A stretch of DNA of 64,000 nt from Candidatus Gallimonas merdigallinarum (lineage in GTDB: Bacteria; Bacillota; Clostridia; Christensenellales; Borkfalkiaceae), in assembly GCA_904373325.1 (NCBI GenBank), contig CAJFFP010000001.1, positions 50,654 to 114,653 of the forward strand, in the 5' to 3' direction. Below, one piece after another: positions 37,351-45,779 of the stretch. The notes beneath the pieces are model-generated. The model had not been told where the DNA came from. It did no database searches and saw only the letters and a program-made list of their open reading frames with translations. Numbering within the stretch: position 1 is the stretch's first letter; each line of letters starts with the position of its first letter. Made by a program: the position numbers and the translations under genes.

Positions 37351-37380
37351 GAAAAAGCCCGCTGAAATTCAGCGGGCTTT
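37351..37380 (-). terminator. Terminator after the cysteine desulfidase-like gene
   Basis: AAAGCCCGCTG and CAGCGGGCTTT with a 5-base loop, then TTC on the minus strand. Confidence 0.85.
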
Positions 37381-37399
37381 CAAGGCAGTCGATATGAAT

Positions 37400-38671
37400 T
37401 TATGCAAGCTGGCGGATCATCAGACGGATGATCTCCTCGTCCGTTTCGCGCATTCCGTTGCGGGCGAGATCGCCCACGGCGCGGATGGTGTTTTCCACGC
37501 CCTTTTCCACGATGCCGTCTCCGCCGATGAACTCGCTCCCGCGGCGGTACATCTCCATGCCGACCAGCCCCGCCTCCACTGCGGAAGCGACCTTTGCCGC
37601 GCAGCTCGATTTCGCGCCGTCGCAGATGATGCCCGACTCAATCGCAAGCGCGTTGACGATGGTGTGCGCGATCTCTTTATAGCTGCCGCCGCGCAGGTAG
37701 CATACCCCCGCGCCCGCGCCGCAGCCCGCGCTGACCGCGCCGCAATAGGCGGAAAGACAGCCGATCCCCCGCTTCAAATGCACGGTGACGAGATTGGACA
37801 CGACGAGCGCGCGCAGCAGTTTTTTGTGCGGAACGCCCAACTCTTTTGCATAGACGATGACGGGAACGGAGGCGGTGATGCCCTGATTGCCGCTCCCCGA
37901 GACGATGACGACGGGCAGCTCGCAGCCGTTCATGCGGGCGTCCGATCCCGCCGCGGCGGTCGCCTTCGCGCGGTTATGTATGTCGTTGCCGAACGCCGAG
38001 AGCAGGATTTTCCCCACGCGCGCGCCGTAATCGGTTTTCAGCCCCTCTTCGCAGATCGCGCTGTTGAAGGCGATCTGCCGTTCGAGCGTCTCCTCTACGT
38101 CGGCAAGCGCGACGGTATCGGCAAACTCCACAATATCCTTGACGGAAAAATCCGCTTTCGGCGTCTCCGCGCCCGCCTCCCCGCTCTCGCCGCTGCGCAG
38201 GACTTCGCCGTTTTTCTCGACGCGAACCACGTTGGTATGCCGCTCCGCAATGCGGACGAACGCCTCGTCCGCGCCGCAAAAGACGCGCACCCCGATATCG
38301 AACACGCACCCCGAATCCGACTCCTTCACCGCGATGGGCGCGCTCTGCATATAGGGCGCAATGCGGCCGATCTCCTCCGCGGTGATTGCGGAGAGCACTT
38401 CCAGCTCCTTCGACGCGTCGCCCGCGACGATCCCCGCCGCCACGGCGACAGCCACGCCGCGCAGTCCGCCCGTATTGGGGACGACGACGCTCTTCACGTT
38501 CTTCAAAATATTGCCGCTGACTGCAACTTCCGCGCGCGCGGGCATTGCGCCGAGCGTATCGCGCGCGAGCGCGGCGGCATATGCGACCGCAACAGGCTCC
38601 GTACAGCCCATGGCGGGAATAAGTTCCTCTTTCAGCACGTTGAGACAGGTCTCGTATTTCTTCCGTTCCAT
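37400..38671 (-). CDS. L-cysteine desulfidase/UPF0597 family protein (CyuA-like)
   Basis: A 423-residue serine-dehydratase-related iron-sulfur protein; the family includes cysteine desulfidases, which release H2S, ammonia and pyruvate. Cluster cysteines are visible in AMGCTEP (about 22), GAGAGVCYL and IICDGAKSSCAAKV. VSGSGNQGI is the glycine-rich loop. It has its own promoter 8 bases from the ATG and a terminator. Whether cysteine is the true substrate is inference. Confidence 0.85.
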   Translation of the reverse strand: MERKKYETCLNVLKEELIPAMGCTEPVAVAYAAALARDTLGAMPARAEVAVSGNILKNVKSVVVPNTGGLRGVAVAVAAGIVAGDASKELEVLSAITAEEIGRIAPYMQSAPIAVKESDSGCVFDIGVRVFCGADEAFVRIAERHTNVVRVEKNGEVLRSGESGEAGAETPKADFSVKDIVEFADTVALADVEETLERQIAFNSAICEEGLKTDYGARVGKILLSAFGNDIHNRAKATAAAGSDARMNGCELPVVIVSGSGNQGITASVPVIVYAKELGVPHKKLLRALVVSNLVTVHLKRGIGCLSAYCGAVSAGCGAGAGVCYLRGGSYKEIAHTIVNALAIESGIICDGAKSSCAAKVASAVEAGLVGMEMYRRGSEFIGGDGIVEKGVENTIRAVGDLARNGMRETDEEIIRLMIRQLA

Positions 38672-38679
38672 ACCGCAAA

Positions 38680-38708
38680 ATAATAGTGAAAAACAACGGA
38701 AAAGTCAA
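38680..38708 (-). promoter_or_regulatory. Promoter of the cysteine desulfidase-like gene
   Basis: Minus-strand TTGACT (38703-38708), 17 bases, TATTAT (38680-38685); eight bases to ATG. Confidence 0.78.
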
Positions 38709-38715
38709 GCGAAAA

Positions 38716-38739
38716 GCGGCGCGCAAGTCTGCGCGCCGC
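38716..38739 (-). terminator. nfn operon terminator
   Basis: GCGGCGCGCA and TGCGCGCCGC pair around a 4-base loop and are followed by TTTT on either strand. It touches the -35 box of the next gene. Confidence 0.82.
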
Positions 38740-38746
38740 CCCTTTT

Positions 38747-40141
38747 TTATTTACTGCGGATATATTCGTCGATGGCTTTTGCCGCCGTTTTTCCCGCACC
38801 CATCGCGAGAATGACGGTCGCCGCGCCCGTGACGGCGTCGCCGCCCGCGTAGACGCCTTCGAGAGAGGTCTTGCCGTTCTCGTCGGCGACGATCTCGCCG
38901 CGGCGCTGCGTTTCCAGCCCGACCGTCGTCTGTTTGAGCAGAGGATTTGGCGAGGTGCCGAGCGCCATGATCACGCAGTCCACGTCCATGACGAACTCGC
39001 TCCCTTCCACCTCGACGGGGCGGCGGCGTCCGGAGGCGTCCGGTTCGCCCAGCGTCATCTGAATGCACTTCAACCCCACAACGTTGTCGTCCGCGTCCGT
39101 CAGGATCTCCACGGGATTGGTGAGCAGTTTAAAGACGATCTCCTCTTCCTTGGCGTGCTCGACTTCCTCGCGGCGGGCGGGAAGTTCCGCCTCCGAACGG
39201 CGATAGACGATATACACGGTGTCCGCGCCGAGCCGCTTTGCACAGCGCGCCGCGTCCATTGCGACGTTGCCGCCGCCCACGACTGCAATCTTTCTGGCGT
39301 GCATGATGGGCGTTTCGCTGTCCGATTCGTACGCCTTCATCAGATTGGTGCGGGTCAGGTACTCGTTTGCGGAGAACACGCCGCGCGCGCCCTCCCCCTT
39401 GATCCCCATGAACTTGGGAAGCCCCGCGCCCGTTCCGAGGAACACCGCCTCGAAACCGTATTCGTTTTTCAGCTCGTCAATGGTCAGAACGCGCCCGATG
39501 ACGGAGTTCGTCTCGATCTTGACGCCGATGTGTTTGAGCCCCTCGACCTCCCTGCGCACGATCTCCTTCGGGAGACGGAATTCGGGAATGCCGTAGACGA
39601 GCACGCCGCCCGCCATGTGGAGCGCCTCGAACACGGTGACGTCGTACCCCATCTTGGCGAGGTCGCCCGCGCAGGTCAGCCCTGCGGGACCCGACCCGAC
39701 CACGGCGACTTTGTGTCCGTTGCGCATCGGGCAGGTGGGCGCGGCTTCCGAATGCGCCATGTGCCAATCGGCGACAAAGCGCTCCAACCGACCGATCCCA
39801 ACGGGTTCGCCCTTGATGCCGCGCGTGCATTTCCCCTCGCACTGCGTCTCCTGCGGGCAGACGCGCCCGCAGACCGCGGGCAGCGAGGACGTGCGCTGAA
39901 TGACTTCGTACGCCTCTTCAAACTTCCCCTCCGCAACGAGCGCGATGAACGCGGGAATATCGACCGCGACGGGACAGCCCGAAACGCAGGGCTTGTGCTT
40001 GCAGCCGATGCAGCGTTTCGCCTCTTCGATTGCGGTCGCTTCGTCGTAACCGAGCGCGACTTCCTTGAAATTTTTATTTCTGACAAGCGGATCCTGAGAA
40101 GGCATCGGGTGCTTTTTGGGATCCATATTGAATTTCGGCAT
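38747..40141 (-). CDS. NADPH-side subunit of a bifurcating transhydrogenase / glutamate synthase small-subunit-like (NfnB-type)
   Basis: A 464-residue FAD protein. Its N-terminal [4Fe-4S] region has CIGCKHKPCVSGCP and CGRVCPQETQCEGKC, then two Rossmann folds (VVGSGPAGLTCAGDLA for FAD, VVGGGNVAMDAARCA for NADP). The sequence is annotated elsewhere as GltA, NADPH-dependent glutamate synthase, but no GltB-like large subunit is present and it follows an NfnA-type partner. NADH-dependent reduced ferredoxin:NADP oxidoreductase is therefore favoured. Confidence 0.85.
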   Translation of the reverse strand: MPKFNMDPKKHPMPSQDPLVRNKNFKEVALGYDEATAIEEAKRCIGCKHKPCVSGCPVAVDIPAFIALVAEGKFEEAYEVIQRTSSLPAVCGRVCPQETQCEGKCTRGIKGEPVGIGRLERFVADWHMAHSEAAPTCPMRNGHKVAVVGSGPAGLTCAGDLAKMGYDVTVFEALHMAGGVLVYGIPEFRLPKEIVRREVEGLKHIGVKIETNSVIGRVLTIDELKNEYGFEAVFLGTGAGLPKFMGIKGEGARGVFSANEYLTRTNLMKAYESDSETPIMHARKIAVVGGGNVAMDAARCAKRLGADTVYIVYRRSEAELPARREEVEHAKEEEIVFKLLTNPVEILTDADDNVVGLKCIQMTLGEPDASGRRRPVEVEGSEFVMDVDCVIMALGTSPNPLLKQTTVGLETQRRGEIVADENGKTSLEGVYAGGDAVTGAATVILAMGAGKTAAKAIDEYIRSK

Positions 40142-40213
40142 GATATTACTCCTTTTTCATTGGATGAAACCGTTCACGGACGGCAAACAGTATGCAACCG
40201 CCGTCCGCCGCAT

Positions 40214-41056
40214 TCAGACGACCGTCTTTTTAAAGAGATTGCAGTGTTTTTCTCTCGCCTTCGCCTCAAACTCCGAATAGGTGCGCGAACGCTTCATCGC
40301 TTCGTCGAAGTCGATGAGGTGCGCGTCGAAGTCGGGTCCGTCCACGCAGGCAAACTTCATCTCGCCGCCCACCGTCACACGGCAGCAGCCGCACATCCCC
40401 GTACCGTCGATCATGATGGGATTCATGCTCGCAACCGTCTTAATGCCGTAGGGCTTGGTCGCCGCAGCGACGAACTTCATCATGATGAGCGGTCCGATCG
40501 TGATCACTTCGTCGAACGTCTCGCCGCTCTCCAAAAGGTGGTTCAAAGGCACGCACACGTTGCCCTTTTCACCGTAAGATCCGTCGTCCGTCATCATAAA
40601 GAAGCGGTCACTGATCGCCTTGAATTCATCTTCGAGAATCACGAGATCCTGATTGCGGAACCCGACGATGGAAGTGACCTCGCAGCCGCGCTCGTGCAGG
40701 GCGCGCGCAACGGGCAGCGCGATGGCGCACCCGACGCCGCCGCCCACGACGGCGACCTTTTTCAGTCCGTCCAGATGGGTGGGCGTTCCGAGCGGACCGA
40801 CAAAATCCGCCACATACCCGCCCTCGGGAAGAGAGGCGAGCGTCATCGTCGCTCCGCCGACGATCTGGAAGATGATCGTGACCGCGCCCGTCTGCGCGTC
40901 GCACCCCGCGACCGTGAGCGGGATCCGCTCGCCGCGTTCATCGGCGCGCACGATGACGAACTGACCCGCAAGCGCCTTCTTTGCAATGAGCGGCGCTTTG
41001 ATATCCATCCGCATGACGGTAGGATTGAGCGCAACTTTTTTGAGAATCTCGTACAT
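40214..41056 (-). CDS. Ferredoxin-NADP reductase-type subunit (NfnA-like)
   Basis: A 280-residue FAD/NAD-binding protein related to dihydroorotate dehydrogenase electron-transfer subunit. It has an N-terminal FAD barrel, the NAD motif VVGGGVGCAIALPVARAL, and a C-terminal [2Fe-2S] set in GTGMCGCCRV and FACVDGP. With the downstream gene it would exchange electrons among NADH, ferredoxin and NADPH. The operon has a strong promoter. The gene is first of two, with 72 bases between them. Confidence 0.87.
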   Translation of the reverse strand: MYEILKKVALNPTVMRMDIKAPLIAKKALAGQFVIVRADERGERIPLTVAGCDAQTGAVTIIFQIVGGATMTLASLPEGGYVADFVGPLGTPTHLDGLKKVAVVGGGVGCAIALPVARALHERGCEVTSIVGFRNQDLVILEDEFKAISDRFFMMTDDGSYGEKGNVCVPLNHLLESGETFDEVITIGPLIMMKFVAAATKPYGIKTVASMNPIMIDGTGMCGCCRVTVGGEMKFACVDGPDFDAHLIDFDEAMKRSRTYSEFEAKAREKHCNLFKKTVV

Positions 41057-41089
41057 TGCATTCGTTCTCCTTGGAAAATCTCAATGAAT

Positions 41090-41118
41090 ATTATACTATC
41101 ACTCTTTTTTCTTGTCAA
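41090..41118 (-). promoter_or_regulatory. nfn operon promoter
   Basis: Minus-strand TTGACA (41113-41118), 17 bases, TATAAT (41090-41095). Confidence 0.88.
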
Positions 41119-41161
41119 TGTGCGCCGCGTGTTTTTTCAGGGAAAATCTTTCGTTTTTCCC

Positions 41162-41190
41162 TTGACTTTTATCTCCGCGCAGGCTATAAT
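41162..41190 (+). promoter_or_regulatory. degV promoter
   Basis: TTGACT (41162-41167), 17 bases, TATAAT (41185-41190). Confidence 0.87.
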
Positions 41191-41232
41191 GAGAATAGTT
41201 CAAAAAATGAAATAAAATATTTGGAGAGGACA

Positions 41233-42102
41233 ATGGCGAACATCAAAATCGTCACCGACTCGAACAGCGGCATCACGCAGGCAGAGGCGAAAGAACTGGG
41301 AATCTTCGTCGTGCCGATGCCCTTTCTGATCAACGGTGAAGAGTACTATGAGGACATCAACCTCACGCAGGAACAGTTCTACGAACACTTGCAGGGCGAC
41401 GCGACGGTCTCCACCTCCCAGCCCTCGGCGGCAAGCGTTGCCGAGCTTTGGGACGAGCTGCTGGCGGACGGGAGCGACATTGTGCATATCCCCATGTCGA
41501 GCGGGCTTTCGGAGACGTGCCACACCGCGCAGAATCTTGCAAAAGATTACAACGGGCGCGTGCAGGTCGTGGACAACCAGCGCATCTCCGTAACGCAGAA
41601 ACAGAGCGTTTTAGACGCGCTCAAACTTGCACAGCAGGGAAAGAGCGCGGCGGAGATCAAGGAGTATCTCGAAGCGACCAAATTTGACAGCAGCATCTAT
41701 ATCTCCCTCGATACGCTCAAATACCTGAAAAAGGGCGGCAGGCTCACCCCTGCGGCGGCTCTGATCGGCAGCATTCTGAAAATCAAGCCCGTTTTGCAGA
41801 TTCAGGGCGAAAAGCTGGACGCCTTCAAAAAGGTGCATTCTCTGAGACAGGCGAAAACGGAAATGATCAACGCCATCCGTCACGATCTGGCAACGCGGTT
41901 CAGATCATACGTCGACGCAGGCGAAATGACCATCTCCGTCGCGCACACCAACAACGACGAAGAGGCGCAGATCTTCAAAAAAGAGCTGGAAGCGACGTTT
42001 CCGGACATCCCGCTTACGTACGTCGATCCCCTTTCGCTCTCCGTCTCCTGCCATATCGGCCCCGGGGCATTGGCTGTAACGGCAACACGGATTTTGAAGT
42101 AA
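41233..42102 (+). CDS. DegV family fatty-acid-binding protein
   Basis: A 289-residue two-domain protein; members (FakB) carry a fatty acid to the kinase FakA. IVTDSNSGI at the N-terminus, PTS-like motif VSTSQPSAA around residue 60, MSSGLSET and the C-terminal HIGPGALAV motif contact the lipid carboxylate. GGAGAGG precedes the ATG. It is a single gene with promoter and terminator; no FakA kinase is in the window. Confidence 0.9.
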   Translation: MANIKIVTDSNSGITQAEAKELGIFVVPMPFLINGEEYYEDINLTQEQFYEHLQGDATVSTSQPSAASVAELWDELLADGSDIVHIPMSSGLSETCHTAQNLAKDYNGRVQVVDNQRISVTQKQSVLDALKLAQQGKSAAEIKEYLEATKFDSSIYISLDTLKYLKKGGRLTPAAALIGSILKIKPVLQIQGEKLDAFKKVHSLRQAKTEMINAIRHDLATRFRSYVDAGEMTISVAHTNNDEEAQIFKKELEATFPDIPLTYVDPLSLSVSCHIGPGALAVTATRILK

Positions 42103-42116
42103 CAACCGAAAAGAAA

Positions 42117-42146
42117 AGCCCGCCGGCAGTTCCGACGGGCTTTTTC
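42117..42146. terminator. Bidirectional terminator between degV and the HEPN/CBS gene
   Basis: AAGCCCGCCGG and CCGACGGGCTT pair with one mismatch around a 5-base loop; T-rich on both strands. Confidence 0.85.
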
Positions 42147-42851
42147 CTATTCTTCCAGCATTCTGATGAGCTGCGGAAGATCCGCGCTCGTAAGAAGGTT
42201 GACGATCTTATCTCCCACATATCCCGTTTCGGTCACGAGCACGGCGAGCAGCTTTCGGTTTTCCTCGAATGCGTCAATCGCCGCTTGAACGGAATTCTGG
42301 CGCCCCAGCACTTTATAAAAGCGGTACAGATCCTCTTCGCGAATGATTTCGGCGCAGGGCGTCTGCAAACAGTCGTCGAGCGGCTCGCCGCGTTCCAACG
42401 CGCTGCCGACCACGCGCACCGCGCGGCGGTTGTTTAAAATTCCGAGCATTCTTCCGTTCCGGTAGACGGGCAAGTTGGAATAGTTCGTCTGCGCAATGCG
42501 GATGAGCGCGTCGGCGAGCGTAGCGTCTGCATCGATGCCCGTCACGTTTTTCTCTTTGAGTTCCGAGAGCTTGGGCGGAGAGCTTAAAAGCTCCGCTACG
42601 TGGCAGATGAGCTGCGTGAGATCGTCGCAGGGTTCGGCGATGATGCGGTTCTTCTTGCTCTCGTGTACGATGACGTTGCGCAGACGCGCGCAGAGAAGCA
42701 GGTCGTCCTCGTAGCGGCGCACCGTTTTATTGAACTCGGCGCAGCGGCGGACGAGGTCGGAAAACTGCAAGTTCCCCTTTCCGCGGTAGATCGCGCGGAG
42801 ACGGGAATCGATGGTGTTGTAAGCGGAAATAAAATCGACTGCATTGCTCAT
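42147..42851 (-). CDS. HEPN-like domain fused to two CBS domains
   Basis: The 234-residue product has an all-helical N-terminal domain (about 1-90) containing RNVIVH (58-63). This exactly matches the RNxxxH motif of HEPN ribonucleases, followed by an acidic E64. Two CBS domains follow (about 100-150 and 170-230, with SNLPVYRNGRMLGIL and RKLLAVLVTE), which bind adenyl nucleotides in other proteins. I chose the ATG at 42851 because the -10 TATAAT lies six bases upstream; the longer frame would overlap the promoter. RNA cleavage is inference only. Confidence 0.72.
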   Translation of the reverse strand: MSNAVDFISAYNTIDSRLRAIYRGKGNLQFSDLVRRCAEFNKTVRRYEDDLLLCARLRNVIVHESKKNRIIAEPCDDLTQLICHVAELLSSPPKLSELKEKNVTGIDADATLADALIRIAQTNYSNLPVYRNGRMLGILNNRRAVRVVGSALERGEPLDDCLQTPCAEIIREEDLYRFYKVLGRQNSVQAAIDAFEENRKLLAVLVTETGYVGDKIVNLLTSADLPQLIRMLEE

Positions 42852-42857
42852 GCGAGC

Positions 42858-42886
42858 ATTATACCACATCTTTCTGCCCAATGCAA
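42858..42886 (-). promoter_or_regulatory. Promoter of the HEPN/CBS gene
   Basis: Minus-strand TTGCAT (42881-42886), 17 bases, TATAAT (42858-42863); six bases to the ATG, so the transcript is probably leaderless. Confidence 0.75.
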
Positions 42887-42948
42887 TACCGTAAAGAAAT
42901 AATATGACCCCGATCGGAAGCGGGAACGGCGGCGTTCATGCGGCGATT

Positions 42949-43620
42949 TTAAAATTCCTTTCGTCTCGTCTTGAAAAATCCGCGCTGGCGCGTTTCGACG
43001 AGGTGGTACTCCTGTTCGCGTTCCGGCTCGAAGATACACGGACTGACGGGCGAGGCAAAGCGGAGCTTCCCGCCGACGTCCGCCGCGAACGCGTACCCGT
43101 AGCCGCACAGCAGAACGGGAATGCCGCAGAAAAACGCGTGCGCACGGGCGAGCGTCGTTTCGAGCGTATCGCCGAACTGCTCGAAGATACAGACGGCGAG
43201 TTCCGCCCCGCAGACGGAGAGCGTTTCGACGACGCGCGGAAAATAAATATCTTCCGCCACGACGACGCCGAGTTTTCCCGCAGCGGTTTCGTAGATCTTT
43301 ACGCCTGCACCCGCGCGGTATTCGCTCCCGTCGATGCGGTTTACCATATCCGAGACGCCCAGAATCCTCCCGCGCTCCGCAACGACCACCGATTTTCGGC
43401 GGATCCCGCGCGCATCGGTAAAACAGCCCGCCATCACGACGCATTTTTTCTCGCGCGAGGCAATGGCGACGTCCTCGAAATATCCCGTTTCGCCTTTGAG
43501 CTCGCGCTCGTAACTCACCTCGCCCAGCGACTGAAACCCGCATACGACGACATCCGCTGCGGGCGCGGCGGACTCCGCAAATTCCGAAAAGCTACCTCCC
43601 GTCACAAAACAAACGCGCAT
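42949..43620 (-). CDS. Nitrilase-superfamily protein lacking the catalytic cysteine
   Basis: A 223-residue carbon-nitrogen hydrolase fold. The strand and helix at GVVVAEDIYFPRVVE correspond to the family ICYDxRFPE motif, but Cys is replaced by Ala, and the usual catalytic Lys region reads VNRIDGSEY. The catalytic triad is thus not conserved, suggesting a non-enzymatic or altered role. I chose ATG 43620; GGGGTGG precedes it. Last gene before the HEPN/CBS unit, with no obvious promoter of its own. Confidence 0.72.
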   Translation of the reverse strand: MRVCFVTGGSFSEFAESAAPAADVVVCGFQSLGEVSYERELKGETGYFEDVAIASREKKCVVMAGCFTDARGIRRKSVVVAERGRILGVSDMVNRIDGSEYRAGAGVKIYETAAGKLGVVVAEDIYFPRVVETLSVCGAELAVCIFEQFGDTLETTLARAHAFFCGIPVLLCGYGYAFAADVGGKLRFASPVSPCIFEPEREQEYHLVETRQRGFFKTRRKEF

Positions 43621-43665
43621 ATGCCACCCCACGCAGTATATGCGCCGCTTCTTTTTTTTGGCACG

Positions 43666-43691
43666 AAAAAGCCTGCGCTTCCGCAGGCTTT
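43666..43691 (-). terminator. mscL terminator
   Basis: AAGCCTGCG and CGCAGGCTT, 4-base loop, then TTTTT on the minus strand. Confidence 0.88.
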
Positions 43692-43696
43692 CAGCG

Positions 43697-44266
43697 TTAT
43701 TCCTTTTTCGGTTCGTCCGGCGCGGCGTCCGCTTGCGCGGGAGCAGCCTCCGCGGAACCCTCCGCAGCCTTTTCCGCCGCGGCGGCAGCCGGTTCCGGTT
43801 TTTCCGCCGCAGCCTTTTCTGCGGCTTCGTCCGCTTTGCGCTTTTCTTCCGCTTCCGCGATCGCCGCTTTCGCCTGATCGCGCATATTCTGCACTTTCAT
43901 GAGCGCTTTGATGATGAGGAACAGCACGAGCGCGATGAGAATAAAATTGATGATCGCGTTGATGAACGTACCCCAATCGATATAAATCGAGGAGGCAAGA
44001 TCGATGATCTCCGTTCCGTCCTCCGCCGTCGTGGTTACCGTTTTCAGGAAGGTGTAGACCCCCGTCAGTGAATCCGTTCCGACGATCGCCGCAAGGATCC
44101 AGTTGATGATGGGCTTTAAGATATTGTTGCAGAGCGAATTCACAATCGCAGTGAACGCGCCGCCGACGATAATGCCGACCGCCATATCCAAAATGTTTCC
44201 GCGCGTGATGAATTCTTTGAACTCTTTCCAGAAGCCCTTTTTCTCTTTTTTCTCTTCTTTTGCCAT
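43697..44266 (-). CDS. mscL: Large-conductance mechanosensitive channel with long C-terminal tail
   Basis: Emergency release valve in osmotic downshift, five subunits in the membrane. TM1 is GNILDMAVGIIVGGAFTAIV (about 23-45) and TM2 is about 100-120 (FILIALVLFLIIKAL). The periplasmic loop is intact. The protein is 189 residues against about 140 for E. coli; the extra length is a tail rich in Ala, Glu, Lys and Pro after about 135. It begins five bases before malQ in the operon order, with a GGAG site. Confidence 0.93.
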   Translation of the reverse strand: MAKEEKKEKKGFWKEFKEFITRGNILDMAVGIIVGGAFTAIVNSLCNNILKPIINWILAAIVGTDSLTGVYTFLKTVTTTAEDGTEIIDLASSIYIDWGTFINAIINFILIALVLFLIIKALMKVQNMRDQAKAAIAEAEEKRKADEAAEKAAAEKPEPAAAAAEKAAEGSAEAAPAQADAAPDEPKKE

Positions 44267-44270
44267 CGCC

Positions 44271-45758
44271 CTATCTCCTCTTGTATTTTTTCAGCATTCT
44301 CCCGAATTTCCGCATAACGCTGCCGCGCGGCAGTCTGCTGAGACGGAACCGCCAGTTTCCGCTGTCCGTCCCGGGGCAATTCATGCGGGCTTCGTTGTCC
44401 AGCCCCAGAATATCCTGCACAGGAATGACGGCAAGACGGGAGCGGGAGGCGAGCGCGAGCCGCGTCAGAGCCTCGGGGAAGCCCTTGCTCGTCTCGCCGA
44501 GCGGAACCCAGATGCCCTCTTCGGCAAGCGCCGTCGCCACACGGGAACGGAAGAGCAGGAACTCCTCCGCGGAAAGCGACTTCACATAGCCCGCAACCGT
44601 GTCGTTATCGTGCGTACCCGTATAGCAGACGCTGTTTTCTTCGATATTGACGGGCAGAAACTCGTTTTCTTCGTTGCCGTCGAAGGCGAACAGAAGCACC
44701 TTCATGCCGGGAAATCCAAGTTTTAAACGCAGAGCGCGCACGCCCTCGTCCATTTCGCCGAGGTCCTCTGCGATCACCCTATCCTTGCAGTCGACCGCCG
44801 CAAAGAGCTTCTCTTTCGGACCGTCCTGCCACACGCCGCCGATCGCGTTCTCCGCAAAAGCGGGGATCTCGTAATAGCGGTCTATGCCGCGGAAATGATC
44901 GATGCGGACGACGTCGTAGAGCAGGAATGCGCTTTCCATGCGCCCCGCCCACCAACGGAAGCCCTCTTTCTCGTGCGCCTTCCAATCGTAAATGGGATTC
45001 CCCCACAGCTGCCCCGTTTCGGAGAAGTAGTCGGGCGGAACGCCCGCCACTTTAACGGGGCGGAGATCCTTGTCCAGCTTGAAGAGTTCGGGATGCGCCC
45101 AGACGTCCGCACTGTCCGCCGCAACGTACAGCGGAATATCGCCGATGATTTTCAGCCCCAGCCCGTTGCAGTAGCTTTTGAGCGCAAACCATTGCCGACG
45201 GAACTCATACTGCAAAAAGTTCCAGAAGAGATATTCTTCGTGGAAGTCGGTGCGCAGTTTTTCGAGCGCGTCCGCCTCGCGGAATTTGAGCGGGTCATCC
45301 CACGAGAGAAAGTTCTCGCCGTAGACCTGCTTCGCCGTCATGAAGAGCGCATAATCTTCCGCAACGCCGCTCTTGACGAAGGCGCGGAATTCCGTGCCGT
45401 CGAAGTTGAAGCGCGAAAACGCCTTGCGCAGGGTCATGTAGCGTTCGTTGTAGAGCGCGCCGTAGTCCACGGGTCCGCCGTGCCGCGCCGCGCGCAGATC
45501 CTCCGCCGTGAGAAGTCCCTCCGCGGCAAGTTTTTCCAGATCGATAAAATAGGGATTGCCCGAATTGCAGGCGACCGAGCTGTACGGCGAATCGCCGTAT
45601 CCCGTCTGCACCGGTGGCAGAATCTGCCAATACTTCACGCCGCTCTTTGCAAGGAGCTTCGCGAAGCCGTACGCCTCTCTCCCGAGCGAGCCGATGCCGT
45701 ACTTCCCCGGAAGGGAAGAAATATGACACAGGACTCCCGCCGCCCTCGTCTTGATCAT
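44271..45758 (-). CDS. malQ: 4-alpha-glucanotransferase
   Basis: Amylomaltase of family GH77 that transfers alpha-1,4-glucan segments. The 495 residues contain YWQILPPVQTGYGDSPYSS, VRIDHFRG (nucleophile Asp), AEDLGEMDEGV (acid/base Glu) and TGTHDNDT. Positioned between dapL and mscL, with start site GGGAG. A role in glycogen or maltodextrin use is inferred. Confidence 0.94.
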   Translation of the reverse strand: MIKTRAAGVLCHISSLPGKYGIGSLGREAYGFAKLLAKSGVKYWQILPPVQTGYGDSPYSSVACNSGNPYFIDLEKLAAEGLLTAEDLRAARHGGPVDYGALYNERYMTLRKAFSRFNFDGTEFRAFVKSGVAEDYALFMTAKQVYGENFLSWDDPLKFREADALEKLRTDFHEEYLFWNFLQYEFRRQWFALKSYCNGLGLKIIGDIPLYVAADSADVWAHPELFKLDKDLRPVKVAGVPPDYFSETGQLWGNPIYDWKAHEKEGFRWWAGRMESAFLLYDVVRIDHFRGIDRYYEIPAFAENAIGGVWQDGPKEKLFAAVDCKDRVIAEDLGEMDEGVRALRLKLGFPGMKVLLFAFDGNEENEFLPVNIEENSVCYTGTHDNDTVAGYVKSLSAEEFLLFRSRVATALAEEGIWVPLGETSKGFPEALTRLALASRSRLAVIPVQDILGLDNEARMNCPGTDSGNWRFRLSRLPRGSVMRKFGRMLKKYKRR

Positions 45759-45779
45759 GTTACTCTCCCGCCTGCACCG

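Noticed and set aside
38747-40141. Glutamate synthase small subunit as the final name
   Set aside because: No large subunit in the window, and the neighbouring NfnA-type protein favours transhydrogenase; the older name is kept only as an alternative.
41339-41360. AGTACTATGAGGACAT in degV resembling the palindrome
   Set aside because: The right arm is missing and Glu-Tyr-Tyr-Glu-Asp is usual at this place in the family.
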